This document shows positions 38,232-49,584 of a stretch of 64,000 nucleotides of DNA, one piece after another (positions within the stretch are counted from its first letter, which is position 1; each line of letters opens with the position of its first letter). The position numbers were made by a program, and so were the translations under genes. The notes beneath the pieces were generated by a model that was given only the letters and a program-made list of their open reading frames with translations, made no database searches and was not told the origin of the DNA. The DNA lies in NCBI GenBank assembly GCA_018398585.1, contig JAGTTD010000001.1, positions 6,326,501 through 6,390,500 on the forward strand, given 5' to 3'. The stretch comes from Simmondsia chinensis. Its lineage: Eukaryota > Streptophyta > Magnoliopsida > Caryophyllales > Simmondsiaceae.

Positions 38232-39780
38232 CTTATTTAGTGGTGAAGACTACAGTTTTCAGTTATGCACTATGCAGTGCCATTTTTGTTGCTCTACTGT
38301 TAGTTTTGTCTGTTAGAACATGTTTCGAATTCTTGTTCTGTTAATCTTCATATGCTGTATTTTTTCAAGTCAGTGCTGCCACTTTTTGTTGGTTTGTTTG
38401 CTTCAGTGATGTGCTTCTGAGCTGTTCAGTTATGGCGGTGAGTTTGACGCTTTTGCAAATAACGTATGTTATCAAGGCGTTTTGTGTAGGAATTGCAATG
38501 GGTCGGATATAGGTTAGATTATGAACTACCCATATTGACCCTATGAAAATCTGACTTTTGAGGGCCATGGACAACCTAGAAAGGAAAATGTTTTTAGATA
38601 GAAGCAAATTTTGTTTTTCTATTTTTAGATAGAAGTATAAAAAGTGTTTTTCCTTTAAAGTGTTTATGCAAAAAAAAATGTTTTTAAAAAAATAATTTTT
38701 TCACAGTTTGGTCAAAAAAGCTGTAAATATGAGAAGGCTTAATTACAATTAATTGTTGAAAAATTTGTTGAGTCATTAAATGCTTATGCTTTTCACATTA
38801 TTATTACGTAAAGTTCTGTGTCAATTGTCGTTACGGTTTTAAATATATAAAGATAATTTTATCATTTTCTTTATTTTCTTTGATTTTTGTAATTAGATTT
38901 TTAATTTTATCCATGTGCAATTTCTGTATATGGTAACAATCAAATCTATAATTTCTATTTATCTTTTCATGTTTAGATAATAATTAGGTCTTAAAACAAT
39001 CTGTCTTGTTGAACATGTTATATTATTTATTTTCCTTATTGCTTTAACATCTTAAAAATATTATTGTTTAAATTTTTTGAATTTTTGTGATTGTTAAATA
39101 GACTATTTTATACATATAATATGTTGAGTTTCGATGGTTTTTTATTCATAAAATGCTCTACATGTAATACAACATTTTTTGTTAATAGAATTTTGTATCT
39201 AAATTGGAAAAGAAAAACGATAATACATATGTTAAAATGTAATTTAGTATTGTTTTTCTAAAAAAAAAAAATTGGTGAAGATTAATGTTCTAATAATTAT
39301 AAGGTCAATTAATGTTTATAATGATGTTGGGCTAATTTAATGCTTTTGGTGAAAAACTAATTTAATATGAGTTGAGTGCTAAATAAAACCGAGATCAGGT
39401 ATGTATTGGCCGTGGGTTAAGGGAAGAGGCCAACCCGTATATGATTTGACCCAAGCTTGTTGGTTATGGTGTTTTCTTCTGTTGGATTGGTTTATTGGTA
39501 TTCAAATGGGGTCGGATTATGTTACTCTAGGTTGGGTCGAACTTCCATGGAGTCGGGTTGTATTGCGAATCTTGAACATGTTCTTTGTTGTGCAATTGCT
39601 GCTTGGCATACGCGTTGAAGATTCCCAAACTTCCCACTTTCATGGGTTCAAATTTGCCATATGCAAGGGTGTGCTTGATTATTTAGCAACAAGAGCAAGA
39701 CAAAGCAAATGCAGCAAGAAACCAGATTTGCATGAACCTTGAGATTACAAGAACATGTTGACGCATAAATTAGGTAACTT
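38232..39780. other. 3' flank of RPL23A and AT-rich intergenic DNA
   Basis: The proximal part is the RPL23A 3' UTR and flank. From about 38600 the sequence is T-rich with no exon, RNA gene or element ends. The frame at 39401-39742 is not supported as a gene by any motif. Confidence 0.5.
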
Positions 39781-39789
39781 CGTTACTTT

Positions 39790-40200
39790 AGCCTACGGGT
39801 GTATTGAAGCTGAGTTGAGTCTGAGCTTGTAAGGCTCAAGCTTGGCTTGTTTACATTTGGTTTAGCTTGGATTTGCGTTGATGCTTGCTAAGCTTTGAAA
39901 CTTCAAGATTGGATTCGGCTTGTTATAGGCTCGGGTTTGGCTTAGTTGAGCTTGAAACCAGCTTTGCGAGCTCTAAACTAAGGTTGCAATTTTGGCTTAA
40001 TTTAGATTTGTTCGGCGCTTTTAGTGTTGTGGGCCCTTTGAAAACACCCTGCGAGCTTTGTAATGAGCCAGCGATGGCTTTGGAATGAGCTAAATGAGCC
40101 AGTTTTGCTCTACTTTAACTTGGAAAGAACCTATCTTTTTGAGCTTTGTAATGAGCCAGCGATGGCTCAACTCATTTACGCACTTCGTTGAGCCAAGAGA
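39790..40200 (+). repeat. Degenerate GCTTGGCTTG-type minisatellite and short duplication
   Basis: Variants of GAGCTTG/GGCTTGGCTT recur from 39790 to 40000. GAGCTTTGTAATGAGCCAGC is present twice (about 40052 and 40140), 88 bp apart. I see no TIRs. Confidence 0.55.
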
Positions 40201-40765
40201 CTATAGTTTCAAAGCTACGACGTTCACGAAATAACTTATGTGACAAGGAAAAATGCGTCTTTTTGGTATCAAGTTCTAAGTGGTGGATTTGCCGTACTGC
40301 AAGAGTGCTGCCAAATTTTGTGTTCAAACATATCGCATTTCACATTTGTTTGAGCTAATTTGCGTAAGCAATGATTGAAATGTGGAGGGGTTTGCCGGGC
40401 TCATACGAGTTTGATTTATATCCCCAAACTTCATTAGTTGAGAAATTATTTCTTAATTATTTTAAGTTTTGCGAGCATACGTGAGAGAGGCGCATCCTTA
40501 CCCTCCATTATAATAGGCGGACAAGATTTGTTGGACATTAAAAATAATAATAATTTTGGCCAAAATTTGTTAGAGTAAAGGGGGAGGGGGGAGGAAAAAA
40601 AATAATTTCCTTCCCTTATCCCTTCTTTCTTTCTGCCCCATGAAGGGGTATGAACCATAAATTATTTTTTTTTTTTTTGTTAATGTTCAACAAATCTTGA
40701 CTGTCCATTACAACGGAGGGTTAGGATTTGCCTCTTTCACCTTCTCATAAGAATGACATTCTACA

Positions 40766-41015
40766 TAAAAAAAAAAAAAGGAACATACCCAGTGCCTCAA
40801 GGGCTCCCGCCTACGCAGGGTCTGGGGGGGGGCGGATATACGCAGCCTTCCCCCTTCAGGGTATTAACCTGAAGAGAGGCTGTTTCCCAGTGCCCCCAAC
40901 CTGAGGGTGAGGACTTCCCAGGAGGTCACCCATCTTAGTACTACTCTCGCCCAAGCACGCTTAACTTCGGAGTTCTAATGGAATCCGACGACGGCGTGTT
41001 GATGCCCTCTATGGC
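40766..41015 (-). mobile_element. 5S rRNA-headed SINE, complete, 14-bp TSD
   Basis: Perfect direct repeats AATGACATTCTACA lie at 40752-40765 and 41016-41029. The minus strand runs 5S head (GGCATCAACACGCCG, GGATTCCATTAGAACTCCG, AGTTAAGCGTGCTTGGGCG), body, then GGCACTGGGTATGTTCC and a T13 tail. Head and body are closely similar to 37322-37556, including the TATGTTCC end, so the two belong to one subfamily. Confidence 0.95.
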
Positions 41016-41023
41016 AATGACAT

Positions 41024-41075
<52 letters not shown>
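41024..41075 (+). repeat. (AC)n(AT)n compound microsatellite
   Basis: About eighteen AC units are followed by about eight AT units, directly beside the SINE's right TSD. Confidence 0.95.
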
Positions 41076-41079
41076 AATA

Positions 41080-41660
41080 TCGAGCAGCAAGAATAAGAAT
41101 GAAAGTTTTGGAAGAATTTAAGAAAATTTAATCTGCATTTTTGGATCTTAGTAAGATTGATCAATGGTTTCTAAGAGGCTCATCGTGCCCCAAGCCCTAC
41201 CACCACCGAGCGGTCACCATTGCCGCTGCCGCCGCCGCCACCCACCACCATTGGCGCCGCCATTCCTCTCTGCCACCCCCTCTACCGCCTCCAATTTTAG
41301 ATCCCTACGGTCATCACCACCGCCACCGCTGCCACCCGACCCCGCCATCACCGGTGCTTCTCGCCACCGCCACGCATCTCTCTCTCTCCATCCCATCTTA
41401 AATTCCAATGGTCACCGCCGCCGCCGCCTCCCCCCACCACCGCTACCGACCACAACCGCGGAGGTGGTGAGAGGCGACGACGGTGACCGTTGGGATTTGA
41501 GATGGGATGGAGAGAGACAGATGGGTGGCGGCGGTGGTGGTAGGGCTCCGGATACAATGAGCCTCTTAAAACTATTGATCAATCTTACTTAAGATCCAAT
41601 GGTGTAGATTTAATTTTCTCATATTTTCACAGAACTTTTATTCTTATTCTAGCCGCTCCC
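41080..41660. mobile_element. Fold-back / long-TIR element, GCC-rich centre
   Basis: The left arm (AAGAATAAGAATGAAAG, AGAAAATTTAATCTGCA, TTGGATCTTAGTAAGATTGATCAAT, AGAGGCTCATCG) is mirrored by the right arm. The right arm's reverse complement reads AGAATAAGAATAAAAG, AGAAAATTAAATCTACA, TTGGATCTTAAGTAAGATTGATCAAT, AGAGGCTCATTG. The inner parts, CCACC/GCCGCC-rich with CTCTCTCCATCCCATCT, are also inverted. The outermost right end is GGGAGCGGCTAG on the minus strand, a G-rich start like many Mutator-type TIRs. The left border abuts the microsatellite and I cannot see a TSD. Open frames on both strands here are by-products of the GCC-rich inverted repeat. Confidence 0.75.
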
Positions 41661-41662
41661 TA

Positions 41663-41806
41663 TATCAACAACAACAAACTCAGTGCCTGCAAGGACTCCT
41701 GCAAAAGCAGGGTTTGGGGGGGAGGGAGGGTAGATGTACGCAGCCTTCCCCCTTCAGGGAACTACCCTGAAGAGAGGCTGTTTCCGAGGACTCCTAACCT
41801 GAGAAG
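41663..41806 (-). mobile_element. SINE without 5S head
   Basis: It starts with AACAACAAAC (reverse GTT tail), then CTCAGTGCCTGCAAGGACTCC, GCAGGGTTTGGGGGGG, GATGTACGCAGCCTTCCCCCTTCAGGG and GAGAGGCTGTTTCCGAGGACTCCTAACCT. It borders the right end of the fold-back element. Confidence 0.82.
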
Positions 41807-42182
41807 CTGGTCCGCAGCATAGAGCATGTGACCTGGCAGCAGGAGAGTAACAAAGCATGAGTAGGGCAAAACATACGGCAAGCAAGACAACAAACACAAA
41901 GCACAAGTTTGGTCCTTTAAAGATTTAATTATTCAGTTTTAAATAAAAATTATATTTGGTCACCCAAGTAAAACTTTGAAAAACTAGTTCGGTCCTTAAC
42001 TAAATTAGAAAAGATAAAATTTGTCTTTTAAGTAAAAAATAATGAATTCAACGTCGGTGTTGAGACATAAGACGTCACAATAAAAATACAAATAATGTAA
42101 TTTTCTTTTTGAACGGTTATGATTTTTTCACTAATTTGGACCTTAAATTTACAAAAAAAAGGGTTTAAGTACAACACCAGTA

Positions 42183-42454
42183 TTTTTTTTTTCGATAAAT
42201 TGCGACAAGATCGCTAAACAAGCCGGCCACTCGCTAGACGAGGCCAAAGTCCGACCGCTACAACACGGGGACCAAAAACAACCAACACAAACAAGAAAAC
42301 AGCCTAAAAACACGACATAGCAAATAGCGAAAACGGGACCAGAAAAGACACGGGGACAAGAAATAAAAGCGCGCGCCGAATCATCGTAAACAGGGATCTT
42401 AGCTGAAGAAGAACCAGAAAGCCGGCATAAGAACCGAGAAAGAGACTGAAGCCC
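42183..42454 (-). mobile_element. 5'-truncated LINE 3' end
   Basis: A T run (42183-42192) is followed on the minus strand by a LINE 3' UTR. That UTR shares CACTCGCTAG, CGAGGCC and CACGGGGAC-type phrases with the 89-bp copy at 1263-1351. No ORF2 coding is clearly retained. I see no convincing outer TSD. Confidence 0.7.
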
Positions 42455-42470
42455 CAAAGAAGTATTATAT

Positions 42471-42517
42471 TTTTTTTTGGTAAATCAGTGATAAATACCA
42501 TATATAATCAAAATATG
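42471..42517 (-). mobile_element. 47-bp truncated retroposed tail with 16-bp TSD
   Basis: CAAAGAAGTATTATAT occurs at 42455-42470 and 42518-42533. Between them are a T run and 38 bp (minus strand ending GATTTACCAAAAAAAA). This is a severely 5'-truncated LINE-type insertion next to the previous one. Confidence 0.8.
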
Positions 42518-42533
42518 CAAAGAAGTATTATAT

Positions 42534-43415
42534 GTTGATAGAAGATACCTAAAATCTTGTTGCATATCAACATTTATAATAAAAGTATACCAATTATACA
42601 ACACTTGAATTGTAAAATTTTTATACATCAGACACTTTGATATATATATATATATATATATTAAAATATGGAAGTTTCACGTGAAAATTATTTAAACTCC
42701 AACTACTTTTAAGTCACAAATTCCTTATTACATACATGTGAGCTCCATATTTTAAGCCAATTCACATTAGTAATTGATAATAATGATGAAACGAATCAGA
42801 AGAACTAGAATTGCAAAGCAATTCACATTAGTACATGCTAGATAGTGTATATGCAAATCATCTGAGGCAATTTGAGATGAACAACATCAATTTGAACCTT
42901 TTCTCTCACTAGCCAATTCGGCTATATGAATCTAGGATGTTATTCTGTTTCATGATATAAATCATATTTGTTACATAAGGCCTTTTTTTTTATACAACCA
43001 AATCATGTCATTCTAGATCAGTCTCTCCCTATCTTGACATCGATAGCTCCATAAGTTTGACCATTTAGCCTACAATCCGAATCAACCGAATTCATTCCGT
43101 TAATCTTCTATGCTGCATCCTCAGCGTAAGCCTAACCCAATAGAGCTAATGACACAATTCTACCATTTAGGGCATGTTTGTTCAAACTTCTTTTCTAGGA
43201 AAAAAGTGACTTTTCAGTATAAAAAAAAAAAAACGCTTTTTCTAAGATTTGAGTGTTTGGCTTGTAAAAGAATGTTTTAAAATAGAAGTAAAAGTAGAAA
43301 AATAGTGTTTCTACTTTAAAGTAGCAGCATAAGCAAATTTTCAAACAAAAATACTCTACAAAAAATACTTTTGAAAATAGAAATTTTTTCCATAATTTGA
43401 CCAAACAGACCTTGG
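42534..43415. other. AT-rich intergenic DNA
   Basis: It contains a (TA)n run near 42640-42660 and the 3' flank of the PPR gene. I see no gene here. Confidence 0.5.
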
Positions 43416-44909
43416 TCAACAATCTTCTACTAAGTCAACCATCTGACTTTGGCTTGCATGCTCAACATAACTTCTTAAGACCATGTAAATCTCATCTTTC
43501 TGCGCATGATACTGATCCCTTGTGCAAAATACATGAACCTTTCCCTTAATTTCAATCCAACTGCTACCTGGAACTCTTCTCATTCCTCTCTCCTTCATCT
43601 CTCTCCTTATCAGAGACATCCTCTGCCATCTTCCACCTGCAGAATATGCATTCGAAAGCATAACATATGAAGACACATCTTCAGGATCCATACCCAGTAT
43701 CTTTTGAGCTGCATACTCCCCTAAATCCGTATTTGAATGAATCTGACATCCTCCTAACAAAGCCTTCCAGAATCCGATTCCTGGGTCAAACGGCAAATCC
43801 TTGATAAATCTCTTGGCTTCATCAAATTTCCCTGAACGTGAGAGCAAATTGACCATACAAGCATAGTGTTCTGGGTTTAGAATTGTTGGGTAATTGAGTT
43901 TCGCGAAATTGAAGTACGATAAACCCTCTTCGATGAGACCTCCATGGTTACAGGCCCAAAAAAGACCCAAAAATGTGACATCATTAGGTTGAGGATTATC
44001 CATTTGCATCTTGTTAAAGAACTCTAGAGATTCCATTGCTCTACCATTCTGAGCAAACCCACATATCAAAGCATTCCAAGATACAACATTTCTTTCTGTA
44101 ATCTTGTTAAAGACTTTAAGGCTATTCTCCATGTCTCCACATTTTGCATAAAAGCTAACCAAAGAATTACCAACATATTCCATAAGTTTTCCTAGAAACT
44201 TCACTGCAGACCCATGGAAGCTCCTTCCGAGCCCAATTGAACCTATGTTAGCAGCTGCAATGATAAGAGAAGGAAACGATGATCGATCAGGAAACAAACC
44301 ATCTCTCATCATCTCAATAAAAAGCTTCACTGCCTCCTCGTTTCGACCTCTCTGACAATACCCACCAATCAACGCATTCCAAGAAACGACATTTCTCTCT
44401 GGCATTGACAAAAAGAGCGACCGCGCTTCATCCAGTCTCTCCTTCTTCAAGTACCCACACATTAAACTTGTGTAAGAAACCACATTAGGCTCATGGGTAT
44501 CGTCGAACGCTCTTCGAGCTTCTTCAATGGTGCTTGACTGAGCATATAAGTCAACAAGTGCACTTCCTACGTAGACATTAGATTGGAGACCCATCTTTGT
44601 AGCAAAAGCATGAAGTTGCCTTCCAATGTAGACACTTTGCAGCGCTTTTGCTGACGGAACCAAAGCGCCAAAAGTGAAAGCACTGGGTTTGAGATTGTGG
44701 GTTAGCATTTTAGTGAAGAAATGTATTGCATCTTCATGGCGGTTCTCTCTAGAAGCGCGGCTAATTGCTGCTGTTGCTGACTTTACATCTCTTATTGGCA
44801 TTTCGTCGAACACTTTGTCAGCATGTGGTTTTGCATGTGATTCGTTGGCATGGTCAAGATCATTTGATATGGGTATTGAGAGTATTGGAGAATTTTGAGC
44901 TTCTTTCAA
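43416..44909 (-). CDS. E-class pentatricopeptide repeat (PPR) protein, start unclear
   Basis: An intronless 497-codon frame holds P, L and S type PPR motifs in tandem (VFDEMPIRDVKSATAAI, LPSAFTFG-type, VGSALVDLYA, MPERNVVSWNALIGGY, VGNSLVSFYAKCGDM, ITERNVVSWNALICGFAQNG). It ends with an E/E+-like tail (GIGFWKALLGGCQIHSN, SYVMLSNAYSAGGRWQ, PGSSWIEIKGKVHVF) and no DYW deaminase domain. By memory it is closest to the At5g42450-type family of organellar PPRs. Such proteins bind single organellar RNAs, often for C-to-U editing. The codon at 44909 is TTG, not ATG. From the upstream in-frame TAA (about 44980) the first in-frame ATG is at 44801 (Met of DEMPIRD). The leader translates into a Ser/Asn/Phe-rich, presequence-like stretch without a Met. 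The start may be lost, be non-ATG, or lie in an upstream exon. Confidence 0.88.
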   Translation of the reverse strand: MKEAQNSPILSIPISNDLDHANESHAKPHADKVFDEMPIRDVKSATAAISRASRENRHEDAIHFFTKMLTHNLKPSAFTFGALVPSAKALQSVYIGRQLHAFATKMGLQSNVYVGSALVDLYAQSSTIEEARRAFDDTHEPNVVSYTSLMCGYLKKERLDEARSLFLSMPERNVVSWNALIGGYCQRGRNEEAVKLFIEMMRDGLFPDRSSFPSLIIAAANIGSIGLGRSFHGSAVKFLGKLMEYVGNSLVSFYAKCGDMENSLKVFNKITERNVVSWNALICGFAQNGRAMESLEFFNKMQMDNPQPNDVTFLGLFWACNHGGLIEEGLSYFNFAKLNYPTILNPEHYACMVNLLSRSGKFDEAKRFIKDLPFDPGIGFWKALLGGCQIHSNTDLGEYAAQKILGMDPEDVSSYVMLSNAYSAGGRWQRMSLIRREMKERGMRRVPGSSWIEIKGKVHVFCTRDQYHAQKDEIYMVLRSYVEHASQSQMVDLVEDC

Positions 44910-44989
44910 ATGGGTGTCAATCGAATTGTGGAATTTCTTCGTAAAATTGAAACTAATGGAGGAATTTAGAAGCTTAGATTTTGTTTATT

Positions 44990-46311
44990 TCATTCCAGAC
45001 TGAAAAAATGAAGTACTGGATCCCAGGCTTGTCAATTGTTTGATTACTAGTAAGTAAATACTGCAAATTGAAATTCATGGAAAATTTTTATTTGTTGTTT
45101 TGTTTGATTACTAGAAAATTGGTAAAGTATAAAATTTGGAAACTCTCTAAAAAAAAAAAAAAAAGAGTAACTTACATATTCCCCTAAGAAAGTTCTAATT
45201 TATTTGTTTTTAACTAATTCCTTATAAATTTTTATTTCCCATCTAAACAATCAAATGCTTTGTACTTACTTCTTGATAAGTTGACATAGGAATTGAATTC
45301 TAGAAAATACTGCTTTAATTCCTATGTTAACTAAACAAGGCCGAAGTGTGTCATGGGTATTTGACATAAATAGATACTCGTTTATGCTTGATTTGGTACT
45401 TAATAAATTTAATAAGTTAACTTCGAATATGGGTGTGTTCGTTTTTTTCCCCCCTGGTACAGTGAATCTAGTTGTGTTTAGTTGATCAAAGTTTTTTTTG
45501 TTTTAGCAAAGTTCATGAACAGTTTTTTGATGGCTCTAAAAACACTTTATTAAGAATTATTCGGAGCTCGTTAAGGATTCATTAGCAATTTGTTTATCAC
45601 TTGATATTACTTGAAAAAAAACATACATGATAAAATATATAAACTTTTAGTAAAATAAAATTTTAGAGTATGTTAATAAACTTAAAAAATAATAGAAGAG
45701 AGAATTAAAAAATTGAAAAAATTATATCGTTTGTGTATTTATTTATTTGAAAAAAGTTCAAAGAAAATTTATTATGTTTATTTTTGTGGTCCTTTCAATT
45801 TTATTTCAAAATTATTCTTTTACATTTTCTGGAAAAAAGGATTTTTATCTTTGAAATTTTTAATCCAAACTTTTTAGATTCTAGTTTACCTTTTAACATA
45901 AATATATTAGACGCAATTTTTTGAAAAAATAATAATTTTATCTTATTTAAGTTTTATTATATCCCTACACAATGACTAGATTTCTATTTTTTTAAGAAAA
46001 TGAATTATTTAATTTTTTTAAAAAAAAAGCTATTTTCAAATATTATTTTCCCAGAAATATTTTTCCAAAAAAATTATTTTTCCCATAATTCTTTTTAGCT
46101 TTGTGTATTTTTAATTTTAGATTTATTAATGTAATTTAAAATATACTTGTAAAAAATCATTGTGTTTGTTTTATATTTTTTTCAAATTCTTTCTTATAGA
46201 AATTTTAAAACATTTTTGTCTTTTAAATTTTCATTACAATTATTATAATTAATCAAGGATTGTTACTGATTTTTACCAAAGGTAATAACAATTAGTGTTT
46301 GGATGAATTAC
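44990..46311. other. AT-rich intergenic DNA with a possible MITE
   Basis: No gene is seen. Around 45093-45343 the sequence begins TTGTTTTGTTTGATTAC and ends GTTAACTAAACAAGGCC, an imperfect inverted repeat similar to the ends of the MITE at 24464-24804. The borders are not secure. Confidence 0.4.
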
Positions 46312-46326
46312 AATAAATCTCTTTGT

Positions 46327-48953
46327 TTTTTTTCGACAATAATTGGCATAGCCGAAGTATAGCCCAGGTGCCTCGACACAGCGAGCCCTGACACTCCAAT
46401 GATAGAAGTGGTACAAGAATACAAATCAGAGAAAAAAACAACAAGGACGGGGCAACAGGAACAGGACAAAAAACAACACAGGACATCAACCTACAACCTA
46501 CAAAACAGGAAAGAGGAGAATCTAGAGTAGAGAAGGAAGTCTAGGACCTGAAGCTACAAAAACTGGAAACAGACGCAACAGATCTGATCGTGAGCTGGGT
46601 TGGACATTGAGGGAGGATGGAAGCACATCAAAAAGGTCTGAAGGAGAAAACCACTTCGTATCAAATCCTTAGTTCATTAGTGCAAAGCGCTCGATATTAA
46701 GGGATTCATCACTATGAAATCCCAACCCAAGCAGCTTCCCAGTTTCCCATGTGCGCTTCCCCTTAAGCAGTTTCTCAGCCATAATACACTTCTTGCTCTT
46801 GTTTCGAGTCTTCTTCTTTCCTTTGGCCTTGGTTAATTTCTCAGGCCTCCTCTTCCAATTGCTACCAGAAGACATATCTTTGAAGAACTCTTGAAGGTTC
46901 TATTTCTCTTGGTCTTTTTTCCAACGCTTGAGAGCCTTGCGTTCCCTTTTAGAGGCACCCTCATTGTGTTCCTGATGTCTCGGTCTCTCTCTTCTTCTCC
47001 TAGCCTCTGCCTTGGAAGTTTCCGCAATATCTTGTGCCCGATTCACACACAGGTCCAAGTCCTCGTCATGGCTGTGATCATTCAGTGGTTCAAAACCCGA
47101 TGGGAAGAGTGGTCCCGATGACTCAGACACTTTGTCACTACTAGTGCTAGGTATTAGATTAGCTTGAGGTGTGCTTCGAACTTGCATCCCAAGTGGTGTG
47201 GTTCCACTGTCCTCAGTCCAAGGCAAGAGGAGTTGCGAGCTTGCACACAGTCTGTTTACCTGGTACAACATAACTGCGGGCTGTCCACAGTCTAAAGTTG
47301 GGGGAAGGTAGAGACACGAGTATGGGGACTACATAACCCAGGGCCAACGACCAATAACCTGATGGTTAACCTGTAGCGTAACGTGCCCCGCATTCAGATT
47401 ATCAATACGCACATCCATACAATCAGTCCTCGAGGGTATCGGTGCACCCATCTCCTGACACGGGTTCAAAGCATGGCTAATAGGATCCGGGTTGGTATTG
47501 GCATTTTTGTTAGGATCTCGGCGTGGTAGACGCTGCGAGGTGGATAACTTCCATAGAAATATTCTACATTGGCTCAGAGTTCCCTTCCTTTACAAATACC
47601 ATTCGGCTTCCCCCACTAAAATTGACTTGCACCACCTGGTGAATAGTAGATAGGGTGCATGTATCAATGAGAACCTTCGCCACATCCACACATCTCATTG
47701 TTGATGTTTTCGAATCCACTCGAAAGAAGTTACCCCACACTCACGCAAAACTGGTGAAGGTCTCCGTTGACCAGCATTGTAATGGGAGATTATGGATTTC
47801 AATCCACACTCTTCTTCTCATAGTACCAAGAGATTGTCCCGTGTAGCGATTCAGCTCTCTGAACTTGCGGAGTAGCACATGCTTCTAGGTACCTAGATAT
47901 TCTTCCATAGTCTCAGTCGAGTCGCAAGTAAGAATAAAGGTCTCTGAGCTCAGTCTTCTCGGTGTCAAGTCAAATAGTTTATTCACGTAAGGAACCTAAG
48001 GATATTATCAAGCGTATCATCCCCATAAGAATGGGTTATTATCGATCTACACATCCAAGCTTCTACCTGTTTGTTCGTAGACGCCGTTATGACCTTGGGG
48101 CCATTTTGTTCCATTGCATCCCTTTCCCTGGGCGATTGATCTGTGTCCTCTGGAGTATGGTTTATGATTGTACCATCAACCTTCCGGCCTGGAGCTGAAT
48201 GGTGCTCCCTTGTGCGATCCTGGTTCTGACGTTGCCGGCAACTTGACCCATTGCGTTGTTTAGACCAATCAACCTTAATCTTGTATCCCATGATCTAATA
48301 ACCATTCATGGAATCAATCGCCCTTAGAGCCTCATTTCTCTCCTTGAATCTAACAAAACCATAGGAAAGTCTTGTTTTGGCCCTTCTATTTTGTGGAACA
48401 AAACAATCATAAACCGATCGAAACTCTCGAAAGGCAGTCTTAAGCCAAGAATTTGAAGTGTACAGCAGAAGACCATCAACAAAAATTGACATTGAATCGT
48501 TGTGAGCCGACATTGATGGGAAATTGCGCTGATGGCCACCGGATGAGCGTTCGTGGCGGAGAGAACTTGTTGAGGTGGGTGGGTATTTGGTGAGGGTGAG
48601 GAGAGAGAGAAGATGAGATTTTGGGGGAAGAGATTACCGATAAAGTGTGGTTGGAAGCTGATGGTCGGAGTTGGGGGGAGTTTGATGAAGGGAGGTGGCG
48701 CTGGAGTAAGACCAGAGGAGCGGCAATGGTGGTAGGTGAAGGGTTGGTCCCTCTGGAAGTCGGCGATCGGCCTCGGAACGCTGCACAACCAGCACGGTCG
48801 GGCCTTGGCGACTCCGAATCCAAAGCTCTGGCCTCTTGATGGGCGGTCACGCACTCACACGCGCTAGGAGAAGTGGCGCGTGGCTGGGTTAAAGTAGCCG
48901 TTGGGGTTTTTGGCTAAGGAGAGAGAACGAACGAGTTCTTTGGAAGTTGTGAT
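46327..48953 (-). mobile_element. Full-length L1-type LINE with ORF1 only (copy B)
   Basis: The 2.6-kb insert has its poly-A (T run at 46326-46333) on the left and a TSD AATAAATCTCTTTGT (46312-46326) against AATAAATCTCTCTGT (48954-48968), one mismatch. On the minus strand the 5' end reads CTCTCTCCTTAGCC, CCCCAACGGCTAC and CACGCGCCAC, matching the 5' end of copy A. The 3' UTR CAGGGCTCGCTGTGTCGAGG likewise matches copy A. The coding content is ORF1 only. Confidence 0.9.
46669..48513 (-). pseudogene. LINE ORF1 (RRM + DUF4283-like), interrupted, copy B
   Basis: From Met at 48513 the frame gives an RRM (MSIFVDGLLLYTSNSWLK as RNP2 region, LSYGFVRF as RNP1) ending AIDSMNGY followed by a stop at about 48295. 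A frame STNKQVEAWMCRSIITHSYGDDTLDNIL then gives the same block as in copy A. Later come PSGFEPLNDHSHDEDL, a Lys/Arg-rich stretch and ETGKLLGLGFHSDESL before the terminal stop at 46669. A Pro-rich leader lies upstream (to about 48850). Several stops and frame changes lie between 46900 and 48000. The end of ORF1 is followed directly by the 3' UTR. Confidence 0.78.
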
Positions 48954-49354
48954 AATAAATCTCTCTGTGTTTTGCCAAAAACAAAAAAACCAAATATGCA
49001 CAGTTATTTTAAAGGCAAAATTGTCATAAAAACTTGAGTTGATGGTTCGTTCAGTAAATTTAGGTAAAATGATAAATTTTGAAAAGTGAAGGATAATTAT
49101 TTGGTATTTTTGTTAAGGGAGTTGCCTATAATGGAGGCAAAAGAAATATGGTTTTATGTAATTTATTCTAATTTTTAGTATTATAAATTTATTTAAATTA
49201 ATCTCTTATTTTTTTGTTTAAATAATAACTAATATTTTTTGTTTTTTAATTGAATTATTTATTTATTTTCAAATTTTTTAGGAAAATCGTACGGATTGGA
49301 CCCCCCAGCCCCCCCTTAATGTTTTTTAGACCCCTTTAACCATAAATAGACTCT

Positions 49355-49435
49355 TTTGGACAAAAATGCCCTCCCACCTCACCCCCCCCCCATCCGTCCC
49401 CTCTCTCTCTCTCTCTTTCTCTCTCCTCATTTAAT
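49355..49435 (+). repeat. Direct repeat flanking array 1, left copy
   Basis: TTGGACAAAAATGCCCT, CACC followed by a C run, CCGTCCCCTCTCTCT and CTCTCCTCATTTAAT correspond in order to 52711-52781. The two C-rich/CT-rich blocks bracket the whole 3-kb array. The right copy lies just upstream of the ULP1 gene and is probably its core promoter or 5' leader. Confidence 0.75.
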
Positions 49436-49584
49436 ACAAGGCAGACAAAAGTACACTCTTTTGACCTTTCACTCTCCTTTTCTTCATTTTTTTTTTCCTT
49501 TTGAATTTTTTTTTGTCCAAAAAAAAATATAATTTCCAAATTTGCCCTTTCTTCTTCTTCCCTCCCAGACCTTGTTTAGGCGTG

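Noticed and set aside
39401..39742. 113-codon frame downstream of RPL23A
   Set aside because: No recognisable domain, no start context or splice support, and it is followed by degenerate minisatellite sequence.
41141..41592. Overlapping open frames on both strands
   Set aside because: They arise from the GCC-rich inverted repeat of the fold-back element; no protein motif is present.
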